From the NCBI GenBank assembly GCA_902606075.1, contig CACLEU010000002.1, positions 1 to 64,000 on the forward strand: DNA of 64,000 nt, read 5' to 3'. The stretch is from an uncultured Pelagibacteraceae bacterium. GTDB lineage: Bacteria > Pseudomonadota > Alphaproteobacteria > Pelagibacterales > Pelagibacteraceae. The notes beneath the pieces are model-generated. The model saw nothing but the letters and a program-made list of their open reading frames with translations, did not search any database and was not told where the DNA came from. The translations under genes and the position numbers were made by a program. Positions 1 through 10,016 of this stretch are shown here, piece by piece. The stretch's first letter is position 1; each line of letters begins with the position of its first letter.

Positions 1-1
1 T

Positions 2-115
2 ATGTATTCTAAAGAAATAATTAATTATAGTAATAATTTGTTAAATAATGACAAATTTATTAATTCAAAAGTTATTGATTTAAGGTTAAAAAATAGAATA
101 ATAAAATATGAGTAA
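2..115 (+). CDS. ftsQ: Cell division protein FtsQ, C-terminal fragment (cut by window start)
   Basis: Open frame from base 2 ends ...NSKVIDLRLKNRIIKYE*; the 'IDLR..NRI' ending is typical of FtsQ C-termini and it sits directly before the FtsA-like ORF. Confidence 0.6.
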   Translation: MYSKEIINYSNNLLNNDKFINSKVIDLRLKNRIIKYE

Positions 116-818
116 TTCTAGAAATGGAGATTTTTATTTTGGTATATCAAATAGTAAAATATATATATGTTTCTTTGAATATGGAAAAAATAATTTTAAA
201 AATTCAATAGACTTTGAAATTCCAGATACAATCAATAATGATTTAAATTTTAAAATAATTTTGGATCTACTTAAAGACAACATAAGAAAACTTGAGAAAA
301 GTTTAGGTTTCTTTTTAACAACTGGAAATGTATCAATCGATTCAGAAACTTATCAAAGTTTTTTATTTAGCATTAAAAACGTATTTGATGAAAAAAGATT
401 AGACGAAACTGTTATTACTAATTTAGTTCAAGGTGGGATACAATACTTTAATAATTATAATAAAAAATTATCAATAATTCATATTATAATAAATAAATAC
501 ATCGTTGATGGCAAAGAGTATAATCTTTTACCATATGACATAAAGTTCAAAAAGATTATCTTGGAAATAGAATTTATATGTTTAGATAAAAACCTGATAA
601 ATAAAGTGAAAAACTTATTCAGAGAATGCAAAATTAATATAAACAAAATAGTTTCTTTTGAATATTCAAAAAAATTCTTAAATGATGAAGAAGACCCAAA
701 TATGTGTCTATCAGCAAAAAAAGTAATAAATGGTGTTAATAAGTCAGAGTTACAAATACAAGAGAACCCCCAAGCAAAAATGAGTATATTTGATAGAATA
801 TTTAACTTTTTTGACTAG
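108..818 (+). CDS. Shortened FtsA-like protein (1A/SHS2-type region plus C-terminal amphipathic helix)
   Basis: N-terminus FYFGISNSKIYICFFE resembles the FtsA start; 'IIHIIINKYIVDGKEYNLLPYDIKFKKIILEIEFICLDKNLINKVKNLFRECKININKIVSFEYSKKFLNDEED' resembles the FtsA 1C region; C-terminus MSIFDRIFNFFD resembles an FtsA membrane-targeting helix. Follows ftsQ and precedes lpxC. Confidence 0.6.
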   Translation: MSNSRNGDFYFGISNSKIYICFFEYGKNNFKNSIDFEIPDTINNDLNFKIILDLLKDNIRKLEKSLGFFLTTGNVSIDSETYQSFLFSIKNVFDEKRLDETVITNLVQGGIQYFNNYNKKLSIIHIIINKYIVDGKEYNLLPYDIKFKKIILEIEFICLDKNLINKVKNLFRECKININKIVSFEYSKKFLNDEEDPNMCLSAKKVINGVNKSELQIQENPQAKMSIFDRIFNFFD

Positions 819-884
819 TTAACTGTATTCTTTTGTAACAATACTTGTTTTTCCCCTCATGAAGCAAACATTTATAAGTATTTA

Positions 885-1805
885 ATGTCCGTATTAAATC
901 AAAAAACTATTAAAAATAATTTAAAATTTGAGGGAATAGGACTTCATACTGGAAAAAAAGTTACAATGAACTTATTTCCAGCTCCACCTAACTCTGGGAT
1001 CATCTTTAAAAGATCAGATTTAAAAAATAATAATTTAATTTACCCAAATGTATTTAACGTTTCAAGCGCATCTTACTGCACCAAAATAACTAACGAAAAC
1101 GGAGTGAGCGTTTCAACAGTCGAGCACCTCATGGCGGCACTTTGTGGATTAGGAGTTGATAATCTATTAATTGATCTAAATGAAGAAGAGTTACCAATCA
1201 TGGATGGCTCTGCAAAAAGTTTTGTCGATAGTATTCAAAATGCTGGTTTCAAAATTAGTGATCAACCTATAAGGATTATAAAAATCAATAAAAAAATTAC
1301 TTATTCTGAAGGAGAAAAATATATTAGTTTTGAACCTAATAAAATAAGCTTAGAAATAGATTTTGAGATTAAATATAAACAAAGCTCAATATTAAATCAG
1401 AGAAATATGAAAAATATATATATGGATGATTTAAAAGATATGTACGAGTCAAGAACGTTTTGTTTATTTGAAGATGTAGAAAAATTAAAAAAAATGGGTT
1501 TAGCACGTGGTGGTAGCTTGGACAATGCAATAGTTATTAGACAAAACGAGATACTTAATAAAGAAAAGTTAAGGAACTCCAATGAATTTGTAAATCATAA
1601 AATTTTAGATTGCTTAGGTGATATTTATATTGCTGGATATAAAATGGTTGGAAAAATAACTTCAAGTCAGGGTGGACACAATGTTACAAATTTAGGTTTA
1701 AGAAGTTTATTAGCTAATAACGAGAATTTTTCAATTATTGAAGTCAAAGAAAAAAATATACCACATTCATTTTTAGCAAAAAATCCTTTAAAATCTATAG
1801 CATAA
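885..1805 (+). CDS. lpxC: UDP-3-O-acyl-N-acetylglucosamine deacetylase
   Basis: KTIKNNLKFEGIGLHTGKKV, VSTVEHLMAAL, PIMDGSAKSF, NHKILDCLGDIYIAG motifs. Confidence 0.97.
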   Translation: MSVLNQKTIKNNLKFEGIGLHTGKKVTMNLFPAPPNSGIIFKRSDLKNNNLIYPNVFNVSSASYCTKITNENGVSVSTVEHLMAALCGLGVDNLLIDLNEEELPIMDGSAKSFVDSIQNAGFKISDQPIRIIKINKKITYSEGEKYISFEPNKISLEIDFEIKYKQSSILNQRNMKNIYMDDLKDMYESRTFCLFEDVEKLKKMGLARGGSLDNAIVIRQNEILNKEKLRNSNEFVNHKILDCLGDIYIAGYKMVGKITSSQGGHNVTNLGLRSLLANNENFSIIEVKEKNIPHSFLAKNPLKSIA

Positions 1806-1846
1806 ATACTTAAGCTTTTTTATTTATCTGTTAATAATTATTAATA

Positions 1847-2677
1847 ATGAAAACTTTTATAAATTTTTTTTTAATTTTTTTGATATCAATATTTTTGTCG
1901 TGTTCAAAAGAAGAAAAAGTTTCATTAGTTAAAGAAAAAAATATTGAAACTCAAATGATTGAGGCCTTCGAGGAAGGTTACATAGAACTGGAAAATGGAG
2001 ACGTGTTATTTGCTGCAAAAAAATTTAATGAGGCAGAACTTTTGTATCCACAATCTGAGTGGGCACCTAAGGCTGCGCTTATGGCAGCCTACTCATATTA
2101 TTCTCAAGATTATTATTATGATGCAGAATATGAACTTAATCGATTTTTAAAGGTCTATCCCAATGAAAAAAATATCCCATACGCTCACTACTTATTAGCA
2201 ATGGTTTATTATGAAAAAATTGTTGATGAAAAAAAAGATTTAAAGCCTTTAGTAATGGCTGAAAAAAAATTCAAATTTATTCAAGAAAATTATCCAAACA
2301 CAGATTTTGCTTTAGACTCTTCATACAAGTTAGATTTGATAGAAGACTATCTTGCATCTAAAGAAATGTATATTGGCATTCACTATATGAATAAGAAAAA
2401 ATGGATTGCTGCAATTAATCGTTTTAAAAATGTCGTTAACAATTATGAAGAAACATCATTTATAGACGAAGCCCTTCACAGGTTGGTAGAAATACATTAT
2501 ACGCTCGGTTTAATCGAGGAGTCCCAAAAATACGCATCATTATTGGGATATAACTATAAATCCAGTGAATGGTATTCAAAAAGTTATAAAATTTTTAATA
2601 AAAACTATAAATCAAAATTAGAAATCAAAAAAGAAAAAGAGGGAATTTTTCAAAAATTTAAAAAACTTCTTTATTAA
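1847..2677 (+). CDS. bamD: Outer membrane assembly lipoprotein BamD
   Basis: Lipoprotein signal (ISIFLSCSKEE) with TPR/YfiO pattern (A...FNEAELLYPQSEWAPKAALMAAYSYY). Confidence 0.9.
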   Translation: MKTFINFFLIFLISIFLSCSKEEKVSLVKEKNIETQMIEAFEEGYIELENGDVLFAAKKFNEAELLYPQSEWAPKAALMAAYSYYSQDYYYDAEYELNRFLKVYPNEKNIPYAHYLLAMVYYEKIVDEKKDLKPLVMAEKKFKFIQENYPNTDFALDSSYKLDLIEDYLASKEMYIGIHYMNKKKWIAAINRFKNVVNNYEETSFIDEALHRLVEIHYTLGLIEESQKYASLLGYNYKSSEWYSKSYKIFNKNYKSKLEIKKEKEGIFQKFKKLLY

Positions 2678-4702
2678 ATGAAAGACTCATTATCAAAAGA
2701 ATACCGTAAAAAATTGAGTTTATTGGAAAAATATAATAAGTTTTATTATCAAAATCAAAAACCCTTAGTTTCAGATAAAAAATATGATGAATTAAAAAGT
2801 GAAATTTTAGAACTAGAAAGTAATTATGGTTTCAATGATTTAAAATCACCTAATGTTAAAGTTGGATACAAACCCTCAAAAAAATTTGAGAAATTTAAAC
2901 ACAAAGTTAAAATGTTATCATTATCAAATGCATTTAACGAAGAAGATTTAATAAATTTCCAAAAAAAAAACATTAACTTTTTAGCATTTGATAAGAATTA
3001 TGAATTTGAATATAACGCAGAGCCTAAAATTGATGGTATCTCTGCCTCTCTAAATTATAAAAATGGTAAGTTAATCAAGGGTCTTTCCAGAGGTGATGGT
3101 GATGAGGGTGAAGATATAACTGAAAATTTGAAAACTATTAAAGATATTCCATTGAATATTTCATATAAAGATTTTCCTGACGAAATAGATATTAGAGGTG
3201 AGGTCTTTATAGAAACTAATGATTTTAAAAAAATTGAAAAAGATTTTGCAAATCCGAGAAATGCTGCATCTGGGTCTCTAAGGCAAAAAGATCCTAAAAA
3301 AACGGAACTAATACCTCTAAAATTTATTGCTTACACTTTTGGTTATAATTCAAACATGAAAGAAAGCAAACAAAGTGATTTTATCAAAAATCTAGATAAG
3401 TGGGGTTTTAAAATTTCTGCGTTAAATAAAACAATTAAAGGAATAAATAATTTAGTTAAGTACCATTCTGATATAGAAAAAAAAAGATTTACTCTTAACT
3501 TTGATATTGATGGTATAGTTTACAAAGTCAACGAATTTAACTTGCAAAAAAGATTAGGTTTTATGGCCACTGCTCCTAGATGGGCTATTGCACATAAATT
3601 TTCAGCTAACTATTCTATAACCAAAATTATAGATATCGATATTCAGGTTGGAAGAACAGGAGCTTTAACGCCAGTAGCAAAAGTGAAACCAGTTAACATT
3701 GGTGGTGTAATGGTTTCTAACGCAACTCTACATAATGAAGATGAAATAAATAGAAAGGACGTAAGAATTGGTGACACTGTAAAAATTGAAAGAGCCGGGG
3801 ATGTTATACCTCATGTTATATCTGTAGATAAAAAATTAAGAACAACAAAATCACAAAAATATGTATTTCCAAATAAATGCCCTTCTTGTGGGTCAAAAAC
3901 AATAAAAGAGTATAATTCAACAACAAAAAAAATTGATGCAGTCAGAAGATGTAGTAATGAGGGTTTTGGATGTGAAAAAATTTCAATTGAAAAATTAAAA
4001 CATTTTGTTTCCAAAGATGCCTTAAATATCGAGGGTTTAGGCAAAAAAGTTGTTGAAAAATTTTGGGATTTAAAATTAATAAAATTTCCTGATGATATCT
4101 TTAATTTAAATTTTAAAAAAATTTCAGAGTTAGATGGATGGGGACCCCAATCGGTGGAAAATCTTGAAAAATCTGTAAATAAATCAAAAAAAATAAAGCT
4201 AGATAAATTTATTTATTCTCTTGGTATAAGGCATATAGGACAAGAAAATGCTAAATTGATATCTGAATTCTTAAAAAATTATTCAAACTTTATTAAGTTA
4301 AAAGATGAGCGTAAGATTGAAGAATTATCCAATATAGATGGCATTGGAGAAACACAAATTAATTCCTTAAAAATTTTTTTTAAGAACAAAACTAATCTAA
4401 ATGTGACTATGTCTTTGGGTAGAATTCTAATTTTTGAAAAAAATGTTATTAAAAAAATGGAGGGAGCATTTTCAAATAAAATATTAATGTTTACAGGAAA
4501 ATTAAATAATATTAGCAGAGCTGAAGCTAAATCAATTGTCGAAAATAACGGGGGAAAAATTGTAAGCAATGTGTCAAAAAAACTTGATTATTTAGTTGCT
4601 GGTGAAAAACCCACCTCAAGAAAAGTTAAAATGGCAAATGATTTAAAAGTTAAAATATTAAACCAAATAGACTTTGAAAAAATTTCAAAATTGGGACAAT
4701 AA
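2678..4702 (+). CDS. ligA: NAD-dependent DNA ligase
   Basis: KIDG active site, zinc-finger CPSCGS...C...C, HhH and C-terminal BRCT (KILMFTGKLNNISRAEAKSIVENNGGK). Confidence 0.97.
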   Translation: MKDSLSKEYRKKLSLLEKYNKFYYQNQKPLVSDKKYDELKSEILELESNYGFNDLKSPNVKVGYKPSKKFEKFKHKVKMLSLSNAFNEEDLINFQKKNINFLAFDKNYEFEYNAEPKIDGISASLNYKNGKLIKGLSRGDGDEGEDITENLKTIKDIPLNISYKDFPDEIDIRGEVFIETNDFKKIEKDFANPRNAASGSLRQKDPKKTELIPLKFIAYTFGYNSNMKESKQSDFIKNLDKWGFKISALNKTIKGINNLVKYHSDIEKKRFTLNFDIDGIVYKVNEFNLQKRLGFMATAPRWAIAHKFSANYSITKIIDIDIQVGRTGALTPVAKVKPVNIGGVMVSNATLHNEDEINRKDVRIGDTVKIERAGDVIPHVISVDKKLRTTKSQKYVFPNKCPSCGSKTIKEYNSTTKKIDAVRRCSNEGFGCEKISIEKLKHFVSKDALNIEGLGKKVVEKFWDLKLIKFPDDIFNLNFKKISELDGWGPQSVENLEKSVNKSKKIKLDKFIYSLGIRHIGQENAKLISEFLKNYSNFIKLKDERKIEELSNIDGIGETQINSLKIFFKNKTNLNVTMSLGRILIFEKNVIKKMEGAFSNKILMFTGKLNNISRAEAKSIVENNGGKIVSNVSKKLDYLVAGEKPTSRKVKMANDLKVKILNQIDFEKISKLGQ

Positions 4703-6376
4703 CCAAAATTTTTCATTATAATTTAAATATTTCTCTACATTTGAGTAAACTTCTAAATTATACCCAATTAAATAATCTTTTTCTTTTTTATTAAGAAGTT
4801 TAAAATTGATTAATTCTTTATCGAAAGGAACCATTGTTAAATTTTTAAAGCACATTTTATTTTGGAATTTTTTTACATAAATCATATTTTCTATTCTAAT
4901 ACCGAATTTATCTTTCTTATAATAACCAGGTTCATTGCTTATTACGTGGCCTGGTTTAAGTATTATTTTATAACCTTTTGAGATTGCAATAGGTCCTTCG
5001 TGCACATTAAGAAAATAACCTACGCCATGCCCTGTGCCATGGGGATAATCTAATCCATTTTTTTTAAGAAATTTTCGAGCTAGATTATCTATCAAGTGAG
5101 CACTTTTTAATTTGTTTAAATTTGAATTAGCAACAGCAATATGACCCTTTAAAACATACGTAAATATATTTTTAATCTTTTTTGTTTGCTTTCCTAGACT
5201 AATTGTTCTTGTAATATCAGTAGTTCCATATTTATATTGACCACCCGAGTCACATAAAAAAATATCATTTTTTTTTATAATTCTATTAGAACTTTTATTT
5301 GCTCTATAATGTATAATTGCACCATTTGGCCCTGATGCAGCAATTGTATTAAAGCTTGGAAATAAATAATTTTTATTTTTCCTCCTAAAAAAATTTAATT
5401 TTTTTTCAGCATCCAATTCAGAGAGTTTTTTTTTGTAATTCTTAATCCAATACAAAAACTTTATTACCGCTACACCATCTAAAATATGTGTTTTTATAAA
5501 ATTTTTTATTTCAATATCATTTTTTATTGATTTCAAATTATAAATAGGATCATTTTTATCTGATATATAAATTTTATTTTTGAGTATATTTCTGTAAGCT
5601 AAAGAACAACTCAATCGATCTAAAATAATCTTTTTAGATACAAAATCTTTTAAAAAAATATTTATTTTATTTTCATCAATTAACTTTCCTTTTAATAAAT
5701 TCCTTTTTATTGATAAATTTTGTATTTTTGATTTGTTTGCAAACAAATATATTTCACCATTATTTTTTAAAATCATCCTACAGTTAGGAATTGGACTGTG
5801 TGGACTATCTTTACCCCTTAAATTTAATAGCCAGGCAACGTTTTCGGGAGCTGTAATAAAAAGACAGTCTGCTTTGTCTTCACGAAGATATTTCAAAACT
5901 TTATTAATCTTAGATTTTGAACTTTCCCCTGAAATGTGATCTTTTATAAAATAAAATTTATTATTAATTTTTCTTGATTTTTTCTTAATTATCAAATCTT
6001 CGTAAATTGGTACAAGTGTAAAGTAACTTTTAAAATATCTCGTTAAAGTCAAACTTGTAAAGCAATATGGATTATAGCCTATTCTGATTTTATGTTTTAG
6101 TACTTTCCATGGTAGTTTTTTATGAATCTCAACGATATCAAAGTTATTACCAGACTGAGATTTTGCTTGAATTGTATACCTTCCGTCTACAAATAGATAA
6201 TTTTTGTTTCCCAAAATTATTGCTAGACCAGCAGATCCATCAAAATTAGATATAAACTTTAGTCTATCAGGTGAAGAATATTCATTAAAATAGGAGTCGT
6301 TTTTAGGGACAATATAGCCATCTATATTATAAATATTAAATTTAAGTCTCAACTTTTTAATTTTAGTGGAGATCAT
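4685..6376 (-). CDS. pepP: Xaa-Pro aminopeptidase (M24 family)
   Basis: Creatinase N-domain plus M24 motifs FLCDSGGQYKYGTTDITRTI, GTGHGVGYFLNVHEGP, SNEPGYY. Confidence 0.93.
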   Translation of the reverse strand: MISTKIKKLRLKFNIYNIDGYIVPKNDSYFNEYSSPDRLKFISNFDGSAGLAIILGNKNYLFVDGRYTIQAKSQSGNNFDIVEIHKKLPWKVLKHKIRIGYNPYCFTSLTLTRYFKSYFTLVPIYEDLIIKKKSRKINNKFYFIKDHISGESSKSKINKVLKYLREDKADCLFITAPENVAWLLNLRGKDSPHSPIPNCRMILKNNGEIYLFANKSKIQNLSIKRNLLKGKLIDENKINIFLKDFVSKKIILDRLSCSLAYRNILKNKIYISDKNDPIYNLKSIKNDIEIKNFIKTHILDGVAVIKFLYWIKNYKKKLSELDAEKKLNFFRRKNKNYLFPSFNTIAASGPNGAIIHYRANKSSNRIIKKNDIFLCDSGGQYKYGTTDITRTISLGKQTKKIKNIFTYVLKGHIAVANSNLNKLKSAHLIDNLARKFLKKNGLDYPHGTGHGVGYFLNVHEGPIAISKGYKIILKPGHVISNEPGYYKKDKFGIRIENMIYVKKFQNKMCFKNLTMVPFDKELINFKLLNKKEKDYLIGYNLEVYSNVEKYLNYNEKFWLLSQF

Positions 6377-8406
6377 TTTAGTCGTTTTTGGTATCTCAAC
6401 CAGCCAGGGCTTCTGTAAACATTTTCATCATTTTCTAAATCTTGATTAAATTCAAAAATTTCTTCCTCGTCTCTATCAAAATTGTTGATTCTATTTGTAT
6501 ATTTTTCAGGAAGTTCATCTACAAATCTAGAAGAAATACTGTCTATCCAATCTCCCTGATAAAATCTATTAAGTGAAAATGAAATATATACCTCGTGTTT
6601 AGCTCTAGTAATTCCAACATAAGCAAGTCTTCTTTCCTCTTCAAGGCCTTGTTGTCCCTTTTCATCAATTGATTTTTGGTGAGGGAATAAACCTTCCTCC
6701 CAACCTGGAAGGAAAACCGTATCAAATTCTAGCCCTTTAGAAGCATGCATTGTCATCAAATTAACTTTTTCTCCTTCCCAATCATTGTCAGTTGATGTTG
6801 CAAGAGAAACATGTTCTAAAAAACTTTCTAAATTATCAAACTCTTTCATTGCATTTATAAGCTCCTTTATATTTTCTAGTCTATTTTCGTTTTCTAAATC
6901 TTTCTTGTTTTTTAATGATAATGAATAACCAGACTCATCTAGTATTATCTGTAATAGCTTTATGTGATCAATTTTTTTATTAAAATAATCATTTCTCCAT
7001 TTTTCTAAGAAATTTAAAAAATTAAACAAACCAACTTTTGTTTTGGGTTTAATCTTATTTAAATCAATCAACTTCTTTGAGGATTTTTCAAGGGATAACC
7101 CATTTTTTTTTGCGTACTCACTTATCATTTTAAAAGAGGTATTGCCTATAGATCTTTTCGGGACATTTACTATTCTTTCAAAAGCTAAGTCATCTTTGTT
7201 TTGGTAAACAATTCTAAGATAGGCAATACAATCTTTAATTTCCGTACGTTCATAAAATTTAACACCACCTAATATTCTATAAGGCAATCCAATTTTAAGA
7301 AATCTTTCTTCGAATTCTCTTGTTTGGAAAATTGCCCTAACTAATATAGCAACATTGTTTAAATTATATTTTTTTGAAATCTCATTTTCGAGTTTTTTTG
7401 AAATATTTGTTGCCTCGTCTTTTCCATTTTTAAAGCAATTAAGATTTATCAATTCCCCTTCATTTTGATTTGATTTGAGTTTTTTACCTAATCTATTTTC
7501 ATTGTTCGATATTAGCTCTGACGCAACATTAAGAATATTTTGAGAAGATCTATAATTTTCCTCAAGTTTAATAATTTTTGTATCTTTATATATTTTGTCA
7601 AATTCTAAAAAATTTTTAATTTCTGCACCTCTCCAACTATAGATAGATTGATCATCATCGCCTACACAACAAATATTATCATGAGTTTTCGTTAAAAGTT
7701 TTAACCATTTACTTTGTATAAAATTTGTATCCTGATACTCATCAACTAAAATATACTTAAAGGTTTTAGAGTACATTTCATTTATATCAAGATTGTTTTC
7801 AAAAATAGACACACAGTGTAAAATTAAATCACCAAAATCACATACATTTAAATCTGTAAGTTTTGCTTGATAAATTCTATAAATTCTCAATAAATTTTTT
7901 TCGAGATTTTCACTCTTTTTCAAAATAACATCATTTGGGTACCACCCAAGGTTCTTCCATTTATTAATTAAGGATATTATAAAATTAGGTGAAATTTTTT
8001 TTATATCAATATTTTCCGCATTACATATTGATTTTATTAGTCTTGATTGATCATCTTGATCTATAATTGTAAAACTCTGAGTTAAATTTACAGCCTTAGC
8101 ATGTCTTCTGAGAATTTTTGCACAAATTGAATGAAAAGTTCCTAACCAGGGTAGCCCCACCTCCGTGTTGTTAATAATTTTGATAACTCGATTTTGCATC
8201 TCTCTAGCAGCCTTATTTGTAAAAGTTACCGATAATATCTGATTGGGGAAAGCTTTATTGCTTTTTAAAATATGCGCTATCCTTGCGGTAAGAACTTTGG
8301 TTTTCCCAGATCCTGCACCCGCAACAATTAAAAGAGGTCCTGAGATATTCAAAACAGCTTCTTTTTGAGACTCATTTAAACTATCTAAATATTCAAGATT
8401 TGGCAT
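6373..8406 (-). CDS. uvrD: UvrD/PcrA-type DNA helicase
   Basis: AGAGSGKTKVLTARI Walker A, VDEYQDTN, GDDDQSIYSWRGA, MTMHASKGLEFDTVF. Confidence 0.96.
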   Translation of the reverse strand: MPNLEYLDSLNESQKEAVLNISGPLLIVAGAGSGKTKVLTARIAHILKSNKAFPNQILSVTFTNKAAREMQNRVIKIINNTEVGLPWLGTFHSICAKILRRHAKAVNLTQSFTIIDQDDQSRLIKSICNAENIDIKKISPNFIISLINKWKNLGWYPNDVILKKSENLEKNLLRIYRIYQAKLTDLNVCDFGDLILHCVSIFENNLDINEMYSKTFKYILVDEYQDTNFIQSKWLKLLTKTHDNICCVGDDDQSIYSWRGAEIKNFLEFDKIYKDTKIIKLEENYRSSQNILNVASELISNNENRLGKKLKSNQNEGELINLNCFKNGKDEATNISKKLENEISKKYNLNNVAILVRAIFQTREFEERFLKIGLPYRILGGVKFYERTEIKDCIAYLRIVYQNKDDLAFERIVNVPKRSIGNTSFKMISEYAKKNGLSLEKSSKKLIDLNKIKPKTKVGLFNFLNFLEKWRNDYFNKKIDHIKLLQIILDESGYSLSLKNKKDLENENRLENIKELINAMKEFDNLESFLEHVSLATSTDNDWEGEKVNLMTMHASKGLEFDTVFLPGWEEGLFPHQKSIDEKGQQGLEEERRLAYVGITRAKHEVYISFSLNRFYQGDWIDSISSRFVDELPEKYTNRINNFDRDEEEIFEFNQDLENDENVYRSPGWLRYQKRLK

Positions 8407-8447
8407 TTTAATTAATAATTAAACTAATATAAATCATTTAACACATT

Positions 8448-10016
8448 ATGAAAAATTTTAAATTGAAATTGAACTTTTTATTTAATTTATTCAGAAAAAT
8501 TAGAATATTTGAAAAAATTAATATCAGTCTTAAAAATGTGAAAAACTACCTAAAGTTTCAAAATTTAAAAAAAAAAATATTAGAAATATATAATAAATTT
8601 TATCTTGAAAAATTTAGGATAAATTATCTGTTTTTTTTTGTAAGTTTATTAGTATTTTATTACCTTATTTATCTATCTTTTCCGGGGATATTACATAATA
8701 AATCAGATCAAAACTACCTTACAAAATTACTAAAGGATCAGTACGATCTAGAATTTTCATTATCATCAGAAATAAATTATTCCATACTTCCAAAACCGCA
8801 TTTTCAAATAAAGGATGTAATTATATTCAATAAAAATGATAAATTTCAGAAGGAAATTGCCCAAGTAAAAAAATTAAAGTTATATTTAGCTCAAAAAAAT
8901 TTTTTTAAAAAAAGGCAACTTAAAATAAAATCAGTAGAACTTTTAGAAACAAATTTTTTTATTAATAAATCTGACATAAGTCTAGTTGAAAATTTTCTAA
9001 AAAAAGGTTTTAAAGGAAAAAATGTTATTATCAAAAAAGCAAATTTATTTTATCAAGATATGGATAATCAAACCATATCATTCTTGAATTTAAAAAAAAT
9101 AAATATGCAATATAATGATAAGACTAATAATGACGTATTAATTTCTGAAGGAGAAATTTTTAATATTCCTTTTAATGCCACGTGGAAACAAGATCTAAAC
9201 AAATTAGAGCAAGTAACAAATTTAAAATTTAAAAGAATTAATCTGAATATATCTAATTTAACAAAACTTATAAATAAGAAAAAAAAAAATAAATTACAAA
9301 TTTATTTAAATAGATCTAAATATATTATTAATTATGAATTGAATAACAAAAAAATTAGTTTTTATTCTGACAACTCATTTATAGGAAACGATAAATTAAT
9401 ATACACTGGCAAAGTATCCTTAGATCCTTTCAATTTTGATATAAATTCCTCTCTTGATAGTCTCAATATTAAAAAAATATTTGTTAATAGTTTTTTTTTT
9501 AAAGAAATTTTAACCAAAGAATTTATTTTAAATGAAAATTTTAATGGAAAAATAAATCTAGACATCAAAAAATTGGATAAGGGTCGTATTTTTAATACAC
9601 TGAAATTACATATAAATTTTAAGGGACAAACTTTAGAGTTTAATGACTCAGTTTTTTTTAATCAAAAAATTGCAAATTTAATTATTAAAAAAGGAATTTT
9701 GTATGAGGAAGGAAATAACTTACTTTTTAAAAGTAATATAGATTTCGATATCAATGATATTAGCAAGCTATATAACAAATTCGTAGTTCCAAAAAAAAAT
9801 AGAAAAAATCTAAAAAAAATAAATTTTGATATACTAATCAACCTAACAAATAATGATTTCAAAATCCTAAAAATTACTAATGATTCTTTTAAAAATAAAG
9901 AATTTGAAGATATTGATAAGCTGATATTCGAATTTAATAGTGGTGGTATTAAAATTTCTAATTGGATAGAATTTAAAATGTTTGTAAATAAAATAATTTC
10001 ATCTTATGCCGGATGA
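8448..10016 (+). CDS. AsmA-like membrane-anchored protein
   Basis: Single N-terminal TM followed by a long beta-rich region; the YDLEFSLSSEINYSILPKPHFQIKDVIIFNK pattern is AsmA-like. Confidence 0.6.
   Translation: MKNFKLKLNFLFNLFRKIRIFEKINISLKNVKNYLKFQNLKKKILEIYNKFYLEKFRINYLFFFVSLLVFYYLIYLSFPGILHNKSDQNYLTKLLKDQYDLEFSLSSEINYSILPKPHFQIKDVIIFNKNDKFQKEIAQVKKLKLYLAQKNFFKKRQLKIKSVELLETNFFINKSDISLVENFLKKGFKGKNVIIKKANLFYQDMDNQTISFLNLKKINMQYNDKTNNDVLISEGEIFNIPFNATWKQDLNKLEQVTNLKFKRINLNISNLTKLINKKKKNKLQIYLNRSKYIINYELNNKKISFYSDNSFIGNDKLIYTGKVSLDPFNFDINSSLDSLNIKKIFVNSFFFKEILTKEFILNENFNGKINLDIKKLDKGRIFNTLKLHINFKGQTLEFNDSVFFNQKIANLIIKKGILYEEGNNLLFKSNIDFDINDISKLYNKFVVPKKNRKNLKKINFDILINLTNNDFKILKITNDSFKNKEFEDIDKLIFEFNSGGIKISNWIEFKMFVNKIISSYAG

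Noticed and set aside
9240-9700. Long A- and T-runs that might suggest frameshifts or phase-variable tracts in the AsmA-like gene
   Set aside because: The reading frame stays open across all runs; homopolymers are expected at this AT content.
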